This document shows, piece by piece, positions 1 to 8,831 of a stretch of DNA of 12,168 nucleotides; the first letter of the stretch is position 1; the number at the start of each line of letters is the position of its first letter. Source of the DNA: Gryganskiella cystojenkinii (taxonomy: Eukaryota; Mortierellomycota; Mortierellomycetes; Mortierellales; Mortierellaceae). The translations under genes and the position numbers were made by a program. The stretch lies in assembly GCA_015852425.1 (NCBI GenBank), contig JAAAIG010001030.1:1-12168 (forward strand), in the 5' to 3' direction. A model generated the notes under the pieces. That model was given only the letters and a program-made list of their open reading frames with translations. It had not been told where the DNA came from and did not search any database.

Positions 1-708
1 GCTACGGTCGCGTCGATCGATCAAAAAACTCAGATAGGTCACGTGCTCTCGTGTAAGAAAGCGGACAGCTCCGAACATCCCGTTGCAGATTTGAAGGCCC
101 ACAACACACAAAATACAAAATACCAAATTGGCGGGGAAGTTGTTTCGGTTTGAGCATCTCATAGAAGAAAGAGCTGCAAAAAAAAATCGAGTGGGGTGTG
201 AGCACAAACACAAAAACAAGTGAGGAAAGATGTGGGTGTGAACGGATGTGGAAGAGCAAGGTTTGAGCAAATCACGGTTCCACCAGGGTCAGGGCCAGCG
301 GGCAGACCCGCGATGAAATTTTTTCCTCGCTTTTTGTAGTTTTCGTTTTTGCCGCGCGAAGAAAAAATCTCTTGCGAGCGATGAGAGAGGATTGTGGGAA
401 GTAGCAAACATATGTTCTCTGGATCATTTCGGTGCCGGGTAGGATGTTGTACGGATGTAGCATGGTGATAAAGACAGGTGTCGATGTGAGTGCGCAGATA
501 TGAGAAGGCAGGCAAGTGGAGTAGAGGGCGGATTGTCAATCCGTAAAAAGCCACGAACAGACAGATCGGAGCAGGTCGCTCTTTTTTCGAGACGGGGGAA
601 CCTTGTTCACAATCTGTGGGTTGGGAAGAACTCAAACAGATGATCTACGCCCTGTAATCAGGTTGGCCCTAGATCAAAAACGAAACGATATCAAATTGAT
701 TCCCAGCC
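1..708. other. Intergenic sequence upstream of PDB1, no supported gene
   Basis: No convincing gene is visible. A 158-codon - strand frame (635-159) starts at TTG, has no recognisable motif and an uneven composition, so I treat it as chance. The sequence is a mixture of A-rich and purine-rich stretches with several short G/C-rich patches, for example around 290-312. A CACGTG core lies near the left edge. The stretch 610-672 resembles the antisense of a tRNA 3' half but does not fold as one. It probably contains the distal promoter of PDB1 and possibly upstream sequence of a gene beyond the left edge. Confidence 0.6.
38..45. promoter_or_regulatory. GTCACGTG, possible bHLH (Cbf1/Pho4-like) site
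   Basis: The octamer GTCACGTG contains the palindromic E-box CACGTG at 40-45. In fungi this core is bound by basic helix-loop-helix factors such as Cbf1 and Pho4. It lies about 800 bp from the PDB1 start, so it could equally serve a gene beyond the left edge. One such octamer is weak evidence by itself. Confidence 0.2.
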
Positions 709-847
709 AAAAAAAAAAAAAAACATTTGTTTGTCTGCCGCCCCCCTTTTGTCTTTGGCTGTTCCTTTCATTTCCGTTTTTTTTCTTCCACTCTCTTGTT
801 CTTTACTCATCCTCCCCCATCACCCCTCCCCCCTAATTACATTAATC
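709..847 (+). promoter_or_regulatory. PDB1 core promoter and leader: poly(A) tract then CT-rich block
   Basis: A run of 15 A (709-723) is followed by about 110 bp dominated by C and T (732-836), including C-runs and T-runs, and then by the PDB1 ATG at 848. Poly(dA:dT) tracts exclude nucleosomes, and pyrimidine blocks just before the start codon are typical of strongly expressed fungal housekeeping genes. No clear TATA box is visible. The transcription start most likely falls in or just after the CT block; this is inference. Confidence 0.5.
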
Positions 848-3009
848 ATGTCCTCCATCCTTAAGAAGGCTGCTGTGGTCTCTATCCCCACTGTTCGCCA
901 GGCCCTTGCCCGCTCCAACCCCGTCATGGCCAACGCTCTCTTGGCTCGTCACTACAACAGCAAGCTGGGTGTCGAGGTAAAACACCACTTTTTATCTTTT
1001 GCTTCTACGCAGGACAATTTTTTATCAACGGAACAGTTCGCTCAACACAAAGAAGAATATTGGGTTGAAGCAGCATTGGCGCAGATACATACAGCACCCA
1101 ACTACACACGACTTTTTGTTTTTCCAACAATATCGAGATACGGATCTTTTTTCAGCCTGCAAAAAAAAAAAATACGAGATAACCCAACAAAATTCACACA
1201 GCGACAGGACCAACAGAGGGAAAAATTTCGATAAACACATAAACAAAAACAAAAAAATATTGATGAGCATTCTGCTCGTCATTATGGGTCAAAGACGAGA
1301 GAGAAAAAAGAAGAATGGCTGGGGGTGCAAAAGGCGATGGATTTCATTTGGCAGAGATCGAGACAGTAGTTACTTGTGGCAAGAAAACACGCCACACTTG
1401 GAAGTTACTCTGAAAAAAAAAGAAATGGATTTACTTTTAAGATCAAGCATCAACCAGCGACGATTTGATGAGCAGATGCACGGGCAGTGGAAGGGGCGAC
1501 ACATATTATCGTTCAAGAAAACTCTCACGGTGGCGACACGTCTTGCAAAGCCCACAGGAACCCGATTGACTAAACACCGTCTTCCCAACTTTACTGTTTT
1601 CTCTCATGATTAGATGACCGTTCGTGATGCCTTGAACTCTGCCTTAGAGGAGGAGATGCACGCGGACGAGAAGGTCTACTTGATGGGTGAGGAGGTCGCT
1701 CAGTATAACGGAGCTTACAAGGTAACAGACTAGCGCAGGATTATGCGCAGGAACAGTCGAGACTATCGCGTCTGTACTTGCTCTTCACATCCAGAGCATC
1801 GATTTGCGCAAAATGAACTCTCAAGAAGGAGTGAGATCGATCAAGGAGTGCTGACGATCTATTTACGTAACTCTTTGATCCATAAACAGGTCTCCAAGGG
1901 ACTCTTGGACAAGTTCGGCCCCAAGCGTGTCATTGATACCCCCATCACCGAGTCTGGCTTCTGCGGTCTCGCTGTCGGATCTGCTTTCGCTGGATTAAAG
2001 CCCGTCTGCGAGTTCATGACCTGGAACTTCGCCATGCAGGTAAACCTCAGTCTTTTCGACACCTTCCAGTTCGAACATAAATTACAAGTCTATATACAGG
2101 CTCTCGTCAGGAAATGGCATCATTAACCATCTTTCCTTCTTTCTTATCGCATGCATTAGGCTATTGATCAAATCGTCAACTCTGCTGCCAAGACCCACTA
2201 CATGTCTGGCGGTAACGTTACCTGCCCCATCACCTTCCGTGGCCCCAACGGTGCTGCCTCCGGTGTCGCTGCTCAGCACTCCCAGTGCTTCGCTGCCTGG
2301 TACGGTTCTGTTCCCGGCCTCAAGGTCGTCTCCCCCTGGAACTCTGAGGATGCCAAGGGTTTGTTGAAGGTAAAAATAGAGAGGATCTTTTTTTGTTTTG
2401 TATCGTTGAAGCCTATGTTTTTTTTTGCTGCCAGAGATCGACTTTGTATACTTACAATGTTTCTTTTTCCATGAATAGGCTGCTATCCGTGACCCTAACC
2501 CCGTTGTCGTCTTGGAGAACGAGCTCATGTACGGTGTTTCCTTCCCCATGTCCGAGGCTGCCTTGTCCAAGGATTTCGTCATTGAGATTGGAAAGGCCAA
2601 GATCGAGAAGGAGGGTTCTGATATCACCATTGTCGCTCACTCTCGCTCTGTCGGTTTCGCTCTCGAGGCTGCTCATCTCCTCGAGAAGGAGGGCATCTGC
2701 AAGGCCGAGGTCATTAACCTGCGCTCGATCCGTCCCTTGGACATTGATACCATCATCAAGTCGGTCAAGAAGACCAACCGCTTGGTCACTGTTGAGGGAG
2801 GCTGGCCCCAATACGGAGTTGGCTCTGAGATCTGTGCTCAAATTATGGAGAGCGAGGCTTTCGATCACTTGGATGCCCCCGTTGTCCGTATCACCGGTGC
2901 TGATATCCCTACCCCCTACGCCAAGAACCTCGAGACCTTGGCCTTCCCCGACACTGATGTCATCTCCCGCGTCATCAAGCGTACCCTCAACAAGAAGATT
3001 GGCGCATAA
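848..3009 (+). CDS. PDB1: Pyruvate dehydrogenase E1 component subunit beta, mitochondrial
   Basis: This is the beta subunit of the thiamine-diphosphate-dependent E1 of the mitochondrial pyruvate dehydrogenase complex. With E1 alpha it decarboxylates pyruvate and passes the acetyl group to the E2 lipoyl domain. Exons are 848-976, 1614-1721, 1890-2039, 2160-2369 and 2479-3009. All four introns are GT-AG and phase 0, giving 375 residues, close to the usual 360-370. Residues 1 to about 36 are basic and lack acidic residues, as expected of a presequence. The pyrimidine-binding domain follows, with [12 protein letters not shown] (68-79), DTPITE (95-100; E100 sits where a conserved Glu contacts the cofactor) and FRGPNGAA (155-162). 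The C-terminal transketolase-type domain carries [12 protein letters not shown] and [10 protein letters not shown]. Codons strongly favour C-ending forms, which suggests high expression. The gene is complete and the call is secure. Confidence 0.97.
977..1613 (+). other. PDB1 intron 1, unusually long (637 bp)
   Basis: It begins GTAAAA and ends TTAG, with a branch-point-like GACTAAAC at 1567-1574. The other PDB1 introns are 168, 120 and 109 bp, so this one is about four to six times longer. It is A-rich on the + strand, with several A-runs. If retained, the exon 1 frame would run on to a stop ending at 1234. It also contains a nine-pair hairpin (1261-1281). I recognise no gene inside it. Confidence 0.9.
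1261..1281 (+). other. Nine-base-pair hairpin inside PDB1 intron 1
   Basis: TGATGAGCA (1261-1269) pairs fully with TGCTCGTCA (1273-1281) around a three-base loop, TTC; one of the nine pairs is a G-U wobble in RNA. It sits between an A-run and ordinary intron sequence. The 5' arm resembles a box C sequence, but I could not place a matching box D at a plausible distance, so I do not call a snoRNA. Confidence 0.35.
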
Positions 3010-3072
3010 ACAAGGACTTGCATTCAACTCGTAATTATTGCATTTTTTTTGTTTATTCCGTTTATTCTTTTT

Positions 3073-3089
3073 TCTCTCTCTCTCTCTCT
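3073..3089 (+). repeat. TC dinucleotide tract downstream of PDB1
   Basis: A 17-base alternating TC run lies within a T-rich block 60-80 bp after the PDB1 stop codon. It may be part of the PDB1 3' UTR or of the promoter of the next gene. The 331 bp between the two coding regions hold no other gene. Confidence 0.8.
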
Positions 3090-3340
3090 TCTTCCCTCTC
3101 TTGTACCTTCATACTACTTATTCATCCCTAAAATATACAAACGCTTTCAAAAGTCAACCCGTTCTTTGATTCGTAGAAAGGTGCCTTTTGATGGTATTTA
3201 CGCCACTGAAAACAGAAATAATTGCGCTTTGGTCCTTAAGGGTGTATGCTTTCGCGCGCCTTTCAACAGCAAAGTCAAGTAGCACCATGAAGGTGTTGAA
3301 TCTGTTCTCTTTTTCATTGTTAACCCAAATCATTTGTCCC

Positions 3341-5432
3341 ATGCTTTCTTCGTGTTCAACCCTGCGAGCAAGGCAGTTCTATCGTGCCACCTTACCTTCG
3401 TGCTCATTCAGACCGAGGGCATTTCCAATGCGAACAGGAGGATGGTGCCTTCGCTTCATTCATGCTGGTTCTGCGACACCTGAGGCCACTTCTGCGTTCT
3501 TGGCCAGACACCCTTCCCTACCAACAGCAACCCTGGCAAAACGGGGACTTGTGCTCTCAAAGTTGGGGTTTGGCGCTTATAGAGTCAACGGATCCCAACC
3601 TGCCCATGGTGCAGCGCTGGTCAAGGCTATCCAATCAGGAGTCAATGTAATCGATACGAGCTCGCATTTTGGACATGGTAAACCAGAAGCAGGAGCGCGA
3701 GCGCAAACATTTTCGATTTTTTGAGCTGTGACGGAAAAGACAAAACCGCTCTAACACTCACTTTTTTTAATTCGTGTAGGTGCCTCGGAGACATTTATCG
3801 GAAACACACTGGAGGAGATGTTCAAACAGGACAAGATCAAGCGTGAGGCAAGTAACGACACGACACATAGTCTTGACATGCTTCAATGCAAGATGGACTA
3901 ACCACCTTTGAATTACATTAATTATATTTTCCTTCAAACAGCAACTGGTGGTCGTCTCAAAAGCAGGATTCATTCTCCCAACAGCATCCAAGTTCCCGAA
4001 CGAAACTCTTGACAATGTCTCTTCGTTCGCCAAGATCAACGAATCTTCGTACCATTCGATTCACCCGACATATCTCCGATCCCAGATCACGGCATCACTG
4101 GAAAGACTGAAGCTCGATAAACTCGACGTCTTTATGCTTAATAACCCCGAGCGCATGTTGGGAGACAAACACACGCCCGGAGGATTCGGGAAGTCGAGAC
4201 TTTACAAGGAGATTGCAGAGGCCTTTGCTTACCTGGACCAGGAAGTCGAGTCGGGTCGGATTGGAGGCTATGGTATCTGTTCGAATGCATTGCATATCCC
4301 GACGACCGAGGATCATCTCTCACTCAAGGCAATCTTGCGAACCCGGCAGGATTTTGGTTGGAAAGCCGAGAACTTCTTGGCGATCGAGGCACCCTTGAAC
4401 CTGTTTGAGCGGGATCTGGTTACAGATGTCTTCCCTTCAAAATGTTTGGCGAGAGAAGCCAAGGTAGGAAACCGAGATTAGAGAGAAATGAGTTACGAGG
4501 AGGAGAGAATCCAAGATTGTACCAGAGATGAAGTTTTTGACATGGTTGGCCTTTAGGTTCTAACATTCAAATGGTGCAATTCTTTTGTTTAGGAGCACAA
4601 CATATTTGTTTTTACCAACCGGCCGTTGAACGCAATCGCGGCGGGGCAAATTATCACTTTGGAAAACAAGGGCCAACATAACCGACAGGGTGAGGATTTG
4701 GTCGCAGGGACTTTGTTGACAAAAGCAAACTCAAATAGGACTCTCTAATAGCCGTATTTCTTTTCGTTTTCCCAAATAGAACTGTCGACAATGCTGCTGG
4801 AGACCCTGGATCTGAGTTTCAACTCATTGGCAGAGATGGAACTCGATGTCAAAGAGTTGGTCGAGGAAGAGTCTCTGGCGATGAAGTTTGTCTGGTCCGA
4901 GGTCCTTTCCGAGAACCTCTCCCGACTCTCGTCCAACTATTTCGCCGCAAAACATTTCCTCGAACGGGAGGTCCTCCCTGCGATCGATCGGGATCTCCAG
5001 CTCTTGGAGGAGAGCACAAAGGATTACCCGGAGCAGGACCGTGACGATCGAGACTTGATTTTGTCCTGGATTGATCGGTACAGAAAAGAAGCCAAGAACC
5101 TGACGGTTGACATCGCCAAATTCTGCCAGTTGGACTCCGATAAACGGAACGATGAATTGAACTTGGTCCTGGGGTTGATATGTCAGGAGTTTGTGACGGA
5201 TGTTGGACCGAACAAGGTCCAAGGAGGTTCGGGACATATTGGATCGCCCTTATCCACGAAATCGATTCAGTTCTGTATTGCTCAAGAACATGTAGGTTGT
5301 ACGCTCGTGGGAATGAGGGAACCAGAGTATGTCCAGGATGCGATTTACGCGGCCGAGGCGAGTTCGAGATTGACCAAGCACGACTTGGGCTTGATTGCTC
5401 AATGCCCCTTGCTGTTAGCGACGCAGGAGTAG
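3341..5432 (+). CDS. Aldo/keto-reductase-family protein, altered active site, probably mitochondrial
   Basis: Exons are 3341-3677, 3780-3847, 3942-4463, 4593-4689 and 4780-5432, giving 558 residues. The barrel is recognised by GLVLSKLGFGAYRV, NVIDTSSHFG, LVVVSKAGF, LDKLDVFMLNNPE, GRIGGYGICSNAL, FVFTNRPLNAI and a C-terminal GCTLVGMREPEYV. Family members use NAD(P)H to reduce carbonyls through an Asp-Tyr-Lys-His tetrad. Here Asp (105) and Lys (142) are present, but the Tyr position is Phe (110) and the His position is Asn (202), so activity may be changed or lost. About 155 mostly helical, charged residues (roughly 342-495) separate the last two barrel strands. The chosen start yields an arginine-rich, acid-free N-terminus like a mitochondrial presequence; in-frame ATGs at 3287 and 3191 are alternatives. 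Intron 2 uses a GC donor. Substrate unknown. Confidence 0.85.
3848..3941 (+). other. GC-AG intron in the reductase-like gene
   Basis: The exon ends ...CGTGAG and the intron starts GCAAGT, the known consensus for the rare GC donor class. It ends ACAG before CAACTGGTG. Splicing here joins RE to QLVVVSKAGF and keeps the barrel frame without a stop. No GT donor nearby restores the frame equally well. The intron is 94 bp. Confidence 0.85.
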
Positions 5433-5458
5433 TTTCGACAACTTTGCCGAGTAATCGT

Positions 5459-5464
5459 AATAAA
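5459..5464 (+). terminator. Poly(A) signal AATAAA of the reductase-like gene
   Basis: AATAAA begins 27 bases after the stop codon at 5430-5432 and is followed by an A-run and AT-rich sequence. It lies in the 294 bp between two convergent genes, so both transcripts must end in this space. I saw no perfect AATAAA for the - strand gene. Confidence 0.5.
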
Positions 5465-5726
5465 AAAAAGCTAAAAACTTCAGCGCGATCTCACGATCTA
5501 TGTCCGGTTATCGAATTGGTTACAAGGATAATATTATTAGAAATTTTTGTAATGTTAAATAGGGAGCGATAGTACAAAAGTGAGTATATGAGTTATATGA
5601 ACAAATAGCGAGTGAGATTATGAGGAGTGAAGTCAAACAAGAAAAATACAGCATACAGCGATATATGTTGGTATTCCACAAAAAAGTATCAAAAGTGCGT
5701 GAGAAAGAGACAAATTAGATTGAGAT

Positions 5727-7906
5727 TTAGTATCCGCCTCGACCTCCTCTCGGAGCCTGATTTCTAAGCCCGTTGTCTTGTCGTCTCGTCGGCGATGGAT
5801 GGTACTCTTGTGCACTATAAGTAGACTGAGCAGGCGGTTGTTGTTGTAGCTGTTGTTGATGACCATAGTTTGGTCGAGTACCTGCAACAGGCATTGGTGG
5901 ACTGGTCCTGTTATAATAACCGTACGACGGGTCCACGGCGCTACCATGCTGGCTATCGAGATCGGATCCGTGTTGAGACGCCATGGGTGAAGCTGGACGA
6001 GGGGCCATTGGTGGGGTCGCCGCTGCAGCACTGTGGCCGTAATTGTTATACCCAGGCCCTCCTGAGACCATCGTCGTTGACGACGACATGGAGTATGGTG
6101 AAGGCATGTTGCTCCGGTTACCGTAGTTGACATTTGGGTTATTGTTGGCGGCCAATTGGCTGCTACTGGTTGAGTTTCCACTGTAGTACTTTGGCTTAGG
6201 TGCCATGCTCGGAGCGCTGTTACTGTTGACAATAGGATATCCGGCCCCGTAGGTCCCCACAACATCCCGTCCAGAGCCACCACCACGAATTGGTCGATCT
6301 TGTACGCCACCATATGGAGCAGCTGGGTAGATCTCGTCGTCTGCGGATGTGAAAGCCGACGTCGCATAAGGGTTACCGGGCGTGGTGGATCCAGCACCAA
6401 CACCAGTTGCTGCTGCAGCCTGGTAGTAATCGTAGTTGCCTTGTTGTTTCTGTTGCTGTTGCTGTTGTTGTTGAGGTTTGTAAGCATTCATGACTGGTGA
6501 GTACCCGTACCCTGGTTGCTGATGCTGTATATTCGGTGCTGCGGCCGCGCTTCCTTGATATCCTCCGTACCCAAGTTTTGGCGTTCCAACCGCGGCATGA
6601 TGCAACGAAGGTGTCAGTTTAGGCGAATAATTCGATCCTGCGCCTGCACCTGGAGGTGGCGGAGGTGGGTCTAGAACGTCGACTTGAGGTAAAGTCGGTT
6701 GTTTCATGTTGATCGAGGTCATGTCCTTTCCACCCTTGTTGTTTTTGCTCGCTGCTTCGTCGGCAGCACGCGTCCTGGATTTCTTCCGGATAAGTTCGTC
6801 AATTCTATTTATGCAGAAACGGTTTAGGGGTCATCATGGTTTTTGTCAGCACAGGAACACAATAAAAATCAGATATAAGCAACACAGACAAGTAAAATGA
6901 TCCGTCGCCTTTTTTTAAGATTCATCCAAGAAATGTTGATGCTCTCTTTTTACCTCTTGTCGATCTTGTGGCAACAAAACTCCTTCAGGTTGCCTTGGAT
7001 ATGACTGACCAAAGGGATATAAAGAATCACGGCACTCAACAGCATCAAGAGCGAGATGATAAACATGAACACGGTGAAGATCATACCCCCGAGGGCAATT
7101 TTTTTCAACAACATGTTGGGACCAACGACATCGTTCCAATCAAAGACACTTTTTGGTTGTTGAAAGTTGAAGGAATGTCCTCGAAAGGTTTGGTAGAGAA
7201 TCGTGGCGTTGATGACCTGGCGAGGGGCATCGGCCAAGATGAGTCGCTTCCAGTCTATTCCAGAAAAAAAGAGAGACATCAAAGAGGTGAGTTCAAGGTT
7301 TGCATGATCTTGTTTACCGAGCAGCGTGTGCCATTTTAGCTCGAAAAAAAAATGGGCTTTGCATCGAATGCCTTTTTTGTAGTAACTAACCCAAACCAAA
7401 AAAAAAAAAAACTTACTTCGAAAGGTAAAGAAGCAAAAAAATGCAACCTCGTCGACCATCTTTCTCGAGTTGTTGATCTGGGCAAAGAAACAGAAATGAG
7501 GGTATGATCGTACAGTGTAATACCGATTCGCAATCATGGAAGTGAACGCATAGGATATGTCCCTGGACTTGATAATGTTTCTTGCTCTCCGGATCTCCAG
7601 ACCCAACAACAGGAATGACAACAGGATACAACCCGAGAACAGGTACTTGTAAACATCAAAAGGCAACTTGCCAAACAGTTCCAATTGGACTCCGGATTTG
7701 GGAACGAACGAGTTCTCGTTCGAGTTGGCGAGTAAATTGGCTGCGGTAAATATGTCCGAACAATAGACGAGAATGCCTCGAATGATCGCTGCAAAGACCA
7801 ACATGTACGTGAATTGACGCCAGCAAGAGTTGTCTATAAAGTCGTCCACGTTGATAAAGTCAAATTTGTGGTCCTGAACGACCTCTCGTTTCCAGTTGGC
7901 GCCCAT
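5727..7906 (-). CDS. Fungal KCH-family potassium channel (Kch1/Prm6-like) with long disordered tail
   Basis: Read on the - strand, exons are 7906-7417, 7254-6954 and 6804-5727; introns are GT-AG (162 and 149 bp), giving 622 residues. The first 264 residues match the fungal KCH family: HKFDFINVDDF (13-23), RDISYAFTSMIANRYYTVRSY (split here as RDISYAFTSM and IANRYYTVRSY, 115-135), INNSRKMVDEVAFF, and WKRLILADAPRQVIN (165-179). Hydrophobic segments are near 32-58, 84-104, and 216-248. Yeast Kch1 and Prm6/Kch2 are plasma-membrane proteins that promote low-affinity potassium influx. A basic linker follows (265-291), then a 330-residue low-complexity tail rich in P, G, Y, Q, S and N. It includes PPPPPPGAGAG, a Q8KQQ tract and a C-terminal GGRGGY. 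The tail is in frame across a clean splice, so it belongs to this gene. It may anchor, cluster or regulate the channel; this is inference. Confidence 0.85.
6441..6473 (-). repeat. CAA/CAG triplet tract encoding polyglutamine
   Basis: Read on the - strand this encodes Q8-K-Q2 (about residues 375-385 of the KCH-like protein) using alternating CAG and CAA codons with one AAA. Such tracts change length readily between strains. The alternation of CAG and CAA suggests an older, partly stabilised repeat. Confidence 0.9.
7398..7416 (-). promoter_or_regulatory. Donor site GTAAGT with adjoining poly(T), intron 1 of the KCH-like gene
   Basis: On the - strand the consensus donor GTAAGT (7416-7411) runs straight into 13 further T. 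U-rich sequence immediately after a donor is bound by TIA-1/Nam8-type U1-associated proteins and helps donor recognition. Here the donor is already strong, so the tract might tune splicing rather than rescue it. Confidence 0.4.
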
Positions 7907-8831
7907 TATTTGATGTTAGAGTATGAGGTGTGTTGCTTGGTTGGCTCAGTCAGTTGGTTGTTGTCGTTGCAGATGTGCTTGCGTGCTGCAGGTGAAGGGA
8001 GGGGAGGATGAGTTGGGGGTATCAAGTGGAGAGTTGTGGAACGATCGCTCTTCCACCCCTTGAGGAGCCCTTTTTTTTTGTGTGTGAGTGTTTGAGTGGG
8101 TGACCGCTATTGTAACAAACAAACAAAAATAGAAGAGGAAGGCAGGGTTCAGCAAAACAGAGAACTAACGAATGAAGGTAATGCAGAAGGGATCGAATGT
8201 GAACTTGTCATTGCAGCATAATTACGAAAATGTTACCTAGAGTCGGACAAACGGCAGCTCCCAAAAGGCAAATAAAAAAGAGTATGTCAAGGGCTTTTAC
8301 GTCTATTGTCGTGTGTTTGTCGTTTTTATGCAGGAGCCAACAAGACAGGAAAAGAAGAAAGTAAAAAAATTCACGGAGGGGGAGATGCTGAGAGAGGGGA
8401 AGAAGAATTGGAGTCAGCAGAGAGGAAGGAACGAAGGAAGGAAGGGGTGGGGGAAAGAGGAGCGAGGTGAAGTGTATGTTGTTATTGTTGTTGTTGTTGT
8501 TGTTGTTGAGAGCTTTAAATGGCCGTTGTTCAAGAGGCGAAGGAGGAGGCAAAGCGAGTGGAGTAGACAGATAATAAAATTTAAGACAAAAAAGGCCTTG
8601 GAATCCAGCAGGTCAGGGAAAGAAACACAGAGACTGGTCGGAGAACAATGAATACCCAAGTCGAATGATTCGAAAAGGACTGGGGGTGCCGAAAAAAAGA
8701 TGATTGGTCCTGAATGCGAATGGGAGGATGTTGAAGAAATGAGAGAGGTTGAAATCGAGTTTGTTGTCACATTTTCTGCACTGCCCCTGGACAATCAAAG
8801 TGACAGCCACCGCCCAGACCGCTGACTCCAT
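7907..8831. other. Upstream region of the KCH-like gene, simple sequence
   Basis: This 925-bp stretch lies upstream of the KCH-like start codon and should hold its promoter and leader. On the - strand it is pyrimidine-rich near the gene. It contains AAAC repeats near 8117-8127, GAAG repeats around 8428-8446 and a GTT microsatellite. Frames open here encode only lysine/arginine-rich or valine runs produced by these repeats. A 72-codon - strand ATG frame (8831-8613) carries a CRKC motif but cannot be linked to any gene. Confidence 0.6.
8478..8508 (+). repeat. GTT trinucleotide microsatellite
   Basis: Ten GTT-type units, one of them ATT, lie in intergenic sequence about 570 bp upstream of the KCH-like start codon. 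The repeat would read polyvaline or polyasparagine in overlapping frames, none of which is likely translated. Confidence 0.9.

Noticed and set aside
159..635. A 158-codon - strand frame near the left edge
   Set aside because: It starts at TTG, has no motif or codon bias like the neighbouring real genes, and overlaps other equally open frames.
610..672. Possible tRNA 3' half on the - strand
   Set aside because: The - strand has a TTTGAGTTC stretch like a T loop and an ACCTGATTACAGGG stretch like an anticodon arm, but the T stem does not pair and no acceptor or D arm could be placed.
1261..1478. Box C-like TTGATGA motifs suggesting an intronic C/D snoRNA
   Set aside because: The first base does not match box C, and no box D was found at a plausible distance with terminal pairing.
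999..1613. A 204-codon open + strand frame
   Set aside because: It lies wholly in PDB1 intron 1, has no ATG-led protein-like content, is lysine-rich because of A-runs, and its stop is the splice acceptor TAG itself.
2452..3027. Long antisense frame opposite the last PDB1 exon
   Set aside because: It is produced by strong codon bias in the highly conserved exon; its translation has no recognisable family and the + strand reading is certain.
5633..6487. Second long - strand frame over the KCH-like tail
   Set aside because: It is a shifted reading of the triplet-repeat-rich tail exon; only the other frame joins across the splice to the membrane domain.
8313..8651. A + strand frame rich in Lys/Arg and with a polyvaline run
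   Set aside because: It is explained by purine-rich and GTT simple repeats, not by coding selection.
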